Shown here in pieces: positions 1 through 5,112 of a DNA stretch of 5,112 nucleotides. The DNA is from JAIRNF01 sp031551125 (lineage in GTDB: Bacteria; Bacteroidota; Bacteroidia; Bacteroidales; UBA932), in NCBI GenBank assembly GCA_031551125.1, contig JAVBOB010000028.1, positions 1-5,112 on the forward strand, given 5' to 3'. Both the position numbers and the translations under genes were made by a program. Within the stretch, counting starts at the first letter, position 1, and the number at the start of each line of letters is the position of its first letter. Under the pieces are notes generated by a model. That model made no database searches and was not told the origin of the DNA. It worked only from the letters and a program-made list of their open reading frames with translations.

Positions 1-3000
1 CCACTTAGATGAAAATGTTTGGTTTGATAGCGTGGAGAAGTACGAGGAGTACTTGCACAAAAATAATTTCTACATAAATGGCGGTGCTAAAGTTGCCATT
101 GTCGGCGGTTTAAACGACCCGTTTAGCGGGAACCGTGAAAACATCGACAGCCTGATTGTGAGCTTTACCCGCGCGGGTATGAATGTTTACCCCGTGGCTT
201 CTGCGGCTAAACGGCTGGATTTCTTACGTTCTATTAATCCTGATGCGGTTATTTACTTCCCGCACGGACGTTTGGCAATGGGGCAAGCGGATGTGGCTGT
301 GGACTGGTTGAAAGAACGCAATATCCCCATTTTTGCTCCGCTAAGCATTATTAAAAGTCGAGCAGAGTGGGAGAATGATCCGATGGGTATGTTTGGCGGG
401 TTTCTATCACAAAGTGTGGTAATGCCCGAGTTGGATGGCGCTATATACCCATACGTAGTTAACGCTCAGGAAATAGATGATGATGGTATTTACCTGTTCA
501 AAGCTATTCCTGACAGGTTGCGAAAGTTCACCCAAATAGTCAACCATTTTGTTTCGCTAAAACATAAGCCGAATGCTGAAAAGAAGGTAGCCATATACTT
601 CTTTAAGGGAGCGGGGCAAGAATCGCTTACCGCTCAAGGTTTGGAAACTGTTCCATCGCTTTACAACTTGTTGAAGCGGATGAAGACCGAAGGTTATAAA
701 GTTGATAACCTGCCCGCGACGGAAAAAGAATTTGAGAAGTTGCTAATGGCGCAGGGTTCTGTACTAAGCACTTATGCTGAAGGTGCTTTTGATAATTTCT
801 TGAAAAACGGAAATCCTGCGTTAGTTGAAAAATCGGAATACGAATCATGGATAAAACAATCCATGGCCGATACTTTATATGCACGTGTAACCGGCATTTA
901 CGGCGAAGCGCCCGGTTCATATATGAGCGTTGAAAATAACGGACAGCAATACCTTGCCGTTGCCCGCGTTCAGCTGGGTAATATCGCCCTGCTGCCTCAA
1001 CCTATGGCCGGACTGGGTGGTGATGCCTTTGCCATTGTGCACGGGGCTAAAACAGCGCCTCCACACACGTATATTGGGGCTTACCTTTGGTCTCAGTATG
1101 CTTTCAAGGCTGATGCTATGCTACATTTCGGAACGCACGGTAGCCTTGAGTTTACGCCACAAAAGCAAGTTGCTCTCAGCAGTAGCGATTGGCCGGATAT
1201 TTTGGTTGGAACCGTTCCGCACTTCTACTACTACACCATCGGTAACATAGGTGAGAGTATGATGGCAAAACGCCGCGCGTATGCTACAACCCTTTCGTAC
1301 CTTACACCGCCGTTTATGGAGAGCAATACTCGCTCACAGTTTAAAGAGCTGATGGAGCGCATTAACAGCTACTATAAGGCAGATGAAGCGGCACAGGGCA
1401 AAGCGTCGTTAAAGGTAAAAGAGCTTACTGTTGCAATAGGAATACATCGTGAGCTGCGGCTGGATAGCGTACTGACAAAGCCTTATACGGCTGAGGATAT
1501 TGAACGCATTGAAAACTTTGCTGAAGAAATTGCCAACGAAAAGATGACGGGACGACTTTATACGACGGGCGTTCCGTATGAGGCGGATAAAATTCGGTCA
1601 TCGGTAATGGCTATGACGGTTGATCCGATTGCATACAGTATTGCTGCTCTCGACAGGCAAAAGGGCAAGGTAACGGAACAACAGCTGAACAGAAAAACGT
1701 TCTTTACAGAGCATTATATCAACCCAGCAAAGAATGTGGTAAGCCAGATTTTGGGCGGAAAGCAGGTTGATGATGCCTTTATATGCAAATTAGCCAACAT
1801 ATCAGAGAAAGAGTTGGAAGAATCGAAAACCATACTGGCACCTCCTCGTAGAGGAATGGGAGCAATGATGGCCGGAAGCGCAATGCCTTCTGCGGCTGGT
1901 GGTACTACAGGTCGTCCGGCAGGTATGCCATCAATGGGTGGGCATCCGGCGGGAGTACCAAAGACCGGCGCAGGTACGGCAAGCACTACTAAATCACAGG
2001 GAGGAAAACCGTCAATGCCGGAAGCGTCAACCTACACGAAGGAACAAAAGGAACAAGCCCGTGCTATTGCAGAAATTGAGCGTACCGTAAGCAACGTATT
2101 GGCTTACAAAGCAGCATTGGAGCAGAGTCCGGAAATGGAGCTGAAAGCCGTGCTGAACGCTTTGTCGGGCGGATACATTGCGCCTTCATCCGGTGGTGAT
2201 GCTGTTGCTAATCCCGTCGCCGTTCCTACAGGTCGAAACCTCTACGCCATCAACGCTGAAGCTACTCCTTCAGAAACGGCTTGGAATAAAGGGGTAGATT
2301 TGGTTAACGCTACATTGGAGCAGTACAAAAAGCAACACGACAGCTATCCGCGTAAAGTGAGCTACACGTTTTGGAGTAGCGAATTTATTGAAACAGAAGG
2401 GGCTACCATTGCTCAAGCGTTGTACATGCTGGGGGTAGAACCCGTACGTGACGCATTTGGACGTGTATCGGACTTGCGTTTAATTCCTTCTGAAACGCTG
2501 GGAAGACCGCGTGTTGATGTGGTTGTTCAAACATCGGGTCAGTTCCGTGATTTGGCGGCTTCCCGCCTTTCGTTGATTTCTCGCGCCGTAGAAATGGCTT
2601 CGGCTGCCAAAGACGATAAGTTTGATAACTACGTAAATAATAGTACGGTGGAAACAGAACGCCAGCTGGTAGAGCAAGGCGTTTCGCCCAAGGCTGCCCG
2701 TGAAATGTCAACCATGCGCGTATTTGGTGGTGTAAACGGCATGTACGGAACAGGTATTCAGGGCATGGTAACATCAGGTGATAAGTGGGAGAGCGAAAAG
2801 GAAATTGCTGAAACCTACCTGAATAACATGGGAGCTGCGTATGGTAGTGATAAGTCGTGGGGAGAGTTTAACGAGGGCTTACTTCGTGCGGTGCTTCATA
2901 ATACCGATGTGGTGGTACAACCTCGCCAAAGCAACACGTGGGGAGCGCTGAGCCTTGACCACGTGTACGAGTTTATGGGTGGTATGAATTTGGCAGTACG

Positions 3001-3724
3001 TAACGTTACGGGTAAAGACCCCGATGCGTACTTTGCCGATTATAGAAACCGTAATCGGGTAAAAATGCAGGAGCTGAAAGAGGCTATCGGTGTGGAATCG
3101 CGCACAACAGTTTTCAACCCCGAATACATTAAAGAGGTGATGGAGGGAGGCGCAACGAGCGCTTCACAAATTACCGAGGTGGTTACCAATACCTATGGTT
3201 GGAATGTGATGAAGCCCGATGTGATTGACAATGAAATGTGGAATAAGCTGTACGATGTGTATGTAAAGGACTCGTACAAGCTGGGCGTTCAGGATTTTTT
3301 TAAAAGGCAAAACCCCGCAGCCATGCAGGAGATTACCGCTGTGATGATGGAAACTGCCCGTAAAGGCATGTGGAAGGCATCAGACGAGCAGCTGAATACT
3401 ATTGCCCAGCTGCATACTGATTTAGTGAAAGAATTTGGAGCGAGCGGTTCCGGCTTTTCCGGCTCAAATACGAAGTTACAAGATTTTATTGCACAAAAAG
3501 TAAATCCACAAAATGCTGCCCAATATAAACAGCAACTCCAGCAAATGAAGCAGGCAAACATATCTCCTGATGCAAATAACAACGGAATGGTGTTGAAGAA
3601 GGAAGAGGTTTCCAATGGCCGGCAAGGCGAGAAAAGTTCGTTGAACGGAGTGCTGATAGTTTCATTGGTGTTGGCTGCTTTTGTAGTGCTGTTGGTAGTG
3701 TTACGTAAGAAAAGGAAAGCTTAA
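1..3724 (+). CDS. hmuS: HmuS-like membrane-anchored CobN / Mg-chelatase H family protein (5' partial)
   Basis: This is a CobN/BchH-family tetrapyrrole (de)chelatase-like subunit. Family blocks seen in order, numbered from the GTG at 32: FPHGR (76-80), PELDGAIYP (132-140), the signature HFGTHGSLEF (365-374), KRRAYATTLSYLTPPF just after it, ETEGATIAQALYMLGVEPV (787-805), LGRPRVDVVVQTSGQFRD (823-840), MRVFGGVNGMYGTG (895-908), GGMN (983-986), NPEYI (1029-1033) and YGW (1055-1057). A Gly/Met/Pro-rich linker (about 604-666) splits the protein. A single membrane helix (about 1206-1224) followed by RKKRKA ends it. The frame is open to the window edge (HLDENVWFDS precedes the GTG), so the GTG at 32 is probably internal and the true start lies upstream. 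A B12 cobaltochelatase CobN is the alternative. The membrane tail, the linker and the downstream ExbB-like gene favour HmuS, which is proposed to remove iron from heme. The HmuS assignment is by recalled family features and gene order, not by alignment. Confidence 0.85.
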   Translation, partial: HLDENVWFDSVEKYEEYLHKNNFYINGGAKVAIVGGLNDPFSGNRENIDSLIVSFTRAGMNVYPVASAAKRLDFLRSINPDAVIYFPHGRLAMGQADVAVDWLKERNIPIFAPLSIIKSRAEWENDPMGMFGGFLSQSVVMPELDGAIYPYVVNAQEIDDDGIYLFKAIPDRLRKFTQIVNHFVSLKHKPNAEKKVAIYFFKGAGQESLTAQGLETVPSLYNLLKRMKTEGYKVDNLPATEKEFEKLLMAQGSVLSTYAEGAFDNFLKNGNPALVEKSEYESWIKQSMADTLYARVTGIYGEAPGSYMSVENNGQQYLAVARVQLGNIALLPQPMAGLGGDAFAIVHGAKTAPPHTYIGAYLWSQYAFKADAMLHFGTHGSLEFTPQKQVALSSSDWPDILVGTVPHFYYYTIGNIGESMMAKRRAYATTLSYLTPPFMESNTRSQFKELMERINSYYKADEAAQGKASLKVKELTVAIGIHRELRLDSVLTKPYTAEDIERIENFAEEIANEKMTGRLYTTGVPYEADKIRSSVMAMTVDPIAYSIAALDRQKGKVTEQQLNRKTFFTEHYINPAKNVVSQILGGKQVDDAFICKLANISEKELEESKTILAPPRRGMGAMMAGSAMPSAAGGTTGRPAGMPSMGGHPAGVPKTGAGTASTTKSQGGKPSMPEASTYTKEQKEQARAIAEIERTVSNVLAYKAALEQSPEMELKAVLNALSGGYIAPSSGGDAVANPVAVPTGRNLYAINAEATPSETAWNKGVDLVNATLEQYKKQHDSYPRKVSYTFWSSEFIETEGATIAQALYMLGVEPVRDAFGRVSDLRLIPSETLGRPRVDVVVQTSGQFRDLAASRLSLISRAVEMASAAKDDKFDNYVNNSTVETERQLVEQGVSPKAAREMSTMRVFGGVNGMYGTGIQGMVTSGDKWESEKEIAETYLNNMGAAYGSDKSWGEFNEGLLRAVLHNTDVVVQPRQSNTWGALSLDHVYEFMGGMNLAVRNVTGKDPDAYFADYRNRNRVKMQELKEAIGVESRTTVFNPEYIKEVMEGGATSASQITEVVTNTYGWNVMKPDVIDNEMWNKLYDVYVKDSYKLGVQDFFKRQNPAAMQEITAVMMETARKGMWKASDEQLNTIAQLHTDLVKEFGASGSGFSGSNTKLQDFIAQKVNPQNAAQYKQQLQQMKQANISPDANNNGMVLKKEEVSNGRQGEKSSLNGVLIVSLVLAAFVVLLVVLRKKRKA
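1841..2029 (+). other. Gly/Met/Pro/Ala-rich low-complexity linker within the HmuS-like protein
   Basis: Residues about 604-666 (numbered from the GTG at 32) are almost all Gly, Ala, Pro, Ser, Thr and Met, with seven methionines and one histidine. An imperfect duplication is visible: RPAGMPSMG is followed by HPAGVPKTG. The flanking sequence is ordinary CobN-type sequence (an acidic helix ending ELEESKTIL before it, and a charged helix TKEQKEQARAIAEIERTV after it). The stretch therefore looks like a flexible hinge between the N-terminal and C-terminal halves of the chelatase body. A metal- or heme-handling role for the Met residues is possible but only a guess. Confidence 0.7.
3647..3703 (+). 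other. C-terminal transmembrane anchor of the HmuS-like protein
   Basis: Residues about 1206-1224 are an unbroken run of Val, Leu, Ile, Ala and Phe after a polar, Gln/Asn-rich stalk. The protein then ends in RKKRKA. By the positive-inside rule the basic tail is cytoplasmic, which places the roughly 1,200 residues before it on the periplasmic side. That topology would need an N-terminal signal or anchor, which would lie in the missing 5' part. Soluble cobaltochelatase CobN lacks such a tail. Confidence 0.85.
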
Positions 3725-3726
3725 AT

Positions 3727-3789
3727 AATGGAGAATGGAGATTTGCTTTATGTGATTCGTTCTCAATTCTCCATTCTCAACTCTCAATT
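3727..3789 (+). repeat. Intergenic palindromic element made of 7-bp units (hmuS-hmuT spacer)
   Basis: The left arm is two tandem AATGGAG units (3727-3740). The right arm is four units of the complementary type: CTCAATT (3762-3768), CTCCATT (3769-3775), CTCAACT (3776-3782) and CTCAATT (3783-3789). The arms give an 11-bp perfect inverted repeat, GAGAATGGAGA at 3731-3741 against TCTCCATTCTC at 3768-3778, with a 26-base loop. The 18-bp stretch 3775-3792 recurs exactly at 4510-4527. No T-run follows the stem, so it is not a textbook intrinsic terminator. It may still fold in the mRNA and tune expression between the two genes. The pattern suggests a dispersed REP-like family, which one window cannot prove. 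Confidence 0.75.
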
Positions 3790-3795
3790 AAATAA

Positions 3796-4494
3796 ATGGA
3801 GCTGATTATACAGATACTTATGCTATTCATTGCGGTGAATACCTTACTGAAGCTTAGCTTTTGGAAGTGGTGGCAGTCAGCATTGTTTGGGTTGGTTTGC
3901 GCTGTTTTCGTTATTGTTTCATGCCAATGGGCAATACAACAGTCAAAAACACAGCTGGCAGACTACCTTTCCAATCCGCATGTTTTACAAAACATGGCTG
4001 TGCTTATAACCATAGAGTCTATGCTTTGTTTTGCATATTGCTTTGCCGCCTTTCAATCTATAGATGTAAGCAAGCGCAAGCGGGTAGCGCTAAAGCTGCT
4101 GCATTGGTATTCCGGATTGCTGTTGTTCCCGGTGCTGTTTTACCTGTTTACGCAAAGCATCTATTCGTTTCCGGGTACTGATTTTACGTACATTTCTTAC
4201 ATTTTGGCCGCGACAGCTTTTGCTGCTATACCGTTGTTAAGCTACGCGGTAAAACGTTTTTATCCCGAAACTGCGCTAAGGTTGGAAGTACATTTCTTGG
4301 TAGGCCTGTTTGTTTGCATCATCGGGTTGATTACTACGGTTAACGGTAACGTGACTTATGCAGCGTCAGAAGAAGCATTTAGCCTAAGGGCTATTCTGCT
4401 TTCTGCAGGTTTATTCATACTGATGTTCTTGCTGGGAATATTTTGGAATAAGGTAAAATGGCGAATAAAATTAAAAGGAAGAAGGGAGAATTGA
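3796..4494 (+). CDS. hmuT: HmuT-like multi-pass inner-membrane protein
   Basis: This is a 232-residue integral membrane protein of unknown biochemical role, named by its place between the hmuS-like and hmuU-like genes. Hydrophobic segments lie at about 3-20, 27-43, 66-86, 104-121, 131-150, 166-184 and 198-216, giving about seven helices. Basic loops (SKRKR at 92-96 and VKRF at 152-155) and a Lys/Arg-rich C-terminus (KVKWRIKLKGRR) mark likely cytoplasmic sides. The first helix begins at residue 3, so there is no cleavable signal. No catalytic motif was recognised. A Glu (E74) sits inside the third helix and could matter in a proton-linked complex. The ATG at 3796 is chosen because it opens the first helix and follows an A-rich leader (AATTAAATAA) typical of Bacteroidota. 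The stop codon lies inside the next repeat element, so the last few residues (RREN) may be encoded by it. The operon position supports the name more than sequence recognition does. Confidence 0.7.
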   Translation: MELIIQILMLFIAVNTLLKLSFWKWWQSALFGLVCAVFVIVSCQWAIQQSKTQLADYLSNPHVLQNMAVLITIESMLCFAYCFAAFQSIDVSKRKRVALKLLHWYSGLLLFPVLFYLFTQSIYSFPGTDFTYISYILAATAFAAIPLLSYAVKRFYPETALRLEVHFLVGLFVCIIGLITTVNGNVTYAASEEAFSLRAILLSAGLFILMFLLGIFWNKVKWRIKLKGRREN

Positions 4495-4524
4495 GAATTA
4501 CTTTTCAACTCTCAACTCTCAATT
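4482..4524 (+). repeat. Second 7-bp-unit palindromic element, overlapping the end of hmuT
   Basis: The left arm is AAGGGAG (4482-4488) and AATTGAG (4489-4495). The right arm is TTCAACT (4504-4510), CTCAACT (4511-4517) and CTCAATT (4518-4524). AATTGAGA at 4489-4496 pairs with TCTCAATT at 4517-4524, an 8-bp perfect stem with a 20-base loop. It shares TCTCAACTCTCAATTAAA (4510-4527) exactly with the spacer before hmuT (3775-3792), so the two elements are relatives. The hmuT stop codon TGA (4492-4494) is part of the left arm. There is no T-run, so terminator activity is doubtful. Confidence 0.7.
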
Positions 4525-4547
4525 AAAAATCCCCACTCAATTAAAAA
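4518..4547 (+). repeat. Short direct repeat CTCAATTAAAAA in the hmuU leader
   Basis: CTCAATTAAAAA occurs at 4518-4529 and again at 4536-4547, separated by TCCCCA (4530-4535). The second copy ends three bases before the hmuU start codon. The copies look like a local duplication of the edge of the palindromic element. Both place an A-run upstream of the ATG, which may help translation in an organism that does not rely on Shine-Dalgarno pairing. Confidence 0.6.
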
Positions 4548-4550
4548 GAC

Positions 4551-5112
4551 ATGGAAGTAATTTCGAAAGCACTATTTTGGGTAGCCAACAGCTTGCTAAT
4601 ACCCGACATCATCATTCTTCTTATCCTGTTTGGACGTTCGCTATTGCTCACCGGAAGTTTCTATAACCAGATGGTAGTAAAACGCAGGAATGACAAGCTA
4701 TTTAGCAATAAAATAAAAAGCTTGACCAGCAATGATATTAACGAGTTGAAATCAATGCTGCCGGAAAAAGACAGCTCGCTATTCATAAAGTACTTGCGTG
4801 ATATGTTGAATAGCACGCCAAGCGAAGCTTATGCCGAATACCTGATATCTAACTTCGAGAATGAAGCGGATAAAGATTTATCGTTATCTAAAATGCTGGC
4901 CAAGATGGGTCCCGTACTGGGACTTATTGGTACATTAATTGCCATGAGTCCCGCATTGGTCGGACTTTCAGCCGGAGATATTTCGGGAATGGCCTATAAC
5001 ATGCAGGTAGTGTTTGCTACAACGGTTGTAGGGTTGGTAGTTAGTGCAATTGGCTTGGTTACCTTGCAATTTAAGCAACGCTGGTATGCTAAGGATATTT
5101 ACAACTTAGAGT
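4551..5112 (+). CDS. hmuU: HmuU-like MotA/TolQ/ExbB proton channel family protein (3' partial)
   Basis: This is an inner-membrane proton channel subunit of the ExbB/TolQ/MotA type. The first 187 residues are present and the frame runs off the window end without a stop. A first helix lies at about 14-33 (ending near LFGRSLLLTG). A charged cytoplasmic stretch follows (about 42-115), then the family hallmark GPVLGLIGTLIAM (120-132), a second helix to about 140, and MAYNMQVVFATTVVGLVVSAIGLV (147-170) as the third helix. Thr128 and Thr157/158 sit where ExbB and TolQ carry their pore threonines. The ATG at 4551 is the first in frame and follows an A-rich leader (AATTAAAAAGAC) with no clear Shine-Dalgarno sequence. 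It lies 56 bases after hmuT and is probably co-transcribed. In hmu operons it would be followed by hmuV (DUF2149 type), which lies outside the window. The MotA/ExbB family call is firm; the symbol rests on operon context. Confidence 0.85.
   Translation, partial: MEVISKALFWVANSLLIPDIIILLILFGRSLLLTGSFYNQMVVKRRNDKLFSNKIKSLTSNDINELKSMLPEKDSSLFIKYLRDMLNSTPSEAYAEYLISNFENEADKDLSLSKMLAKMGPVLGLIGTLIAMSPALVGLSAGDISGMAYNMQVVFATTVVGLVVSAIGLVTLQFKQRWYAKDIYNLE

Noticed and set aside
32..34. GTG at 32 as the true start of the hmuS-like gene
   Set aside because: The same frame is open back to the window edge with plausible coding sequence (HLDENVWFDS), and no ribosome site or A-rich leader precedes the GTG. 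The family N-terminus is also incomplete, so the real start is most likely upstream.
627..1250. Open frames on the - strand (627-920) and in another + frame (930-1250)
   Set aside because: Both overlap the conserved HFGTHGSLEF region or its flank in the true frame and have no recognisable protein features.
1714..2090. Open frames opposite to and beside the Gly/Met/Pro-rich linker (1714-1986 - and 1899-2090 +)
   Set aside because: The biased base composition of the linker keeps the other frames free of stops. The products are low-complexity with no family resemblance.
2403..2774. Open frame of 123 codons on the - strand within hmuS (with a second one at 2480-2677)
   Set aside because: They lie wholly inside a strongly conserved part of the CobN-like gene, and their translations show no recognisable domain. 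They are antisense shadows.
3289..3615. Cys-rich 108-codon open frame on the - strand at the 3' end of hmuS
   Set aside because: It is antisense to the conserved C-terminal CobN region and the Gln-rich stalk. The Cys content comes from reading Gln/Ala codons in reverse.
1..3724. A cobalamin-synthesis cobaltochelatase CobN
   Set aside because: The family match is real, but the C-terminal membrane anchor, the Gly/Met-rich hinge and the neighbouring ExbB-like and multi-pass membrane genes fit HmuS better. It cannot be fully excluded without alignment.
3731..3778. Intrinsic transcription terminator after hmuS
   Set aside because: The 11-bp stem is modest in GC, has a 26-base loop and is not followed by a T-run. 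The genes after it are on the same strand and belong to the same known operon type.
3861..4181. 106-codon open frame inside hmuT in another + frame
   Set aside because: It is fully nested in the membrane protein gene, whose own frame gives regular hydrophobic helices. The alternative product is not convincing.

Overview
The window carries three genes on the + strand, all read in the same direction and closely packed. I read it as the middle of a hemin-utilisation operon of the hmuYRSTUV type from a member of the Bacteroidota. The order is a CobN/Mg-chelatase-H-like protein with a C-terminal membrane anchor (HmuS-like, cut off at its 5' end), then a 232-residue multi-pass membrane protein (HmuT-like), then a MotA/TolQ/ExbB-type proton channel (HmuU-like, cut off at its 3' end). 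The phylum assignment rests on this gene order, on A-rich leaders without Shine-Dalgarno sequences in front of the start codons, and on the type of intergenic repeat. Genus and species cannot be told from the window.

Layout: 1-3724 is the hmuS-like gene. 3725-3795 is a 71-base spacer almost filled by a palindromic element built of 7-bp units. 3796-4494 is the hmuT-like gene. 4495-4550 is a second short spacer with a related 7-bp element that overlaps the end of hmuT. 4551 to the window end is the hmuU-like gene. No rRNA, tRNA, CRISPR array, transposase or convincing promoter was seen, and no believable gene lies on the - strand. There is no gene-free stretch above 300 bases.

How the genes may work together: in the known hmu systems an outer-membrane receptor (HmuR) and a hemophore (HmuY) bring heme in, and HmuS, a cobaltochelatase-like protein, has been proposed to take the metal out of the tetrapyrrole. 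HmuT, HmuU and HmuV form a membrane set of poorly known role. Here the HmuS-like protein ends in a single membrane helix with a basic tail. That places the large catalytic body outside the cytoplasm, beside a proton channel that could energise it or a TonB-type transport step. The receptor genes and hmuV would lie outside this window and were not seen.
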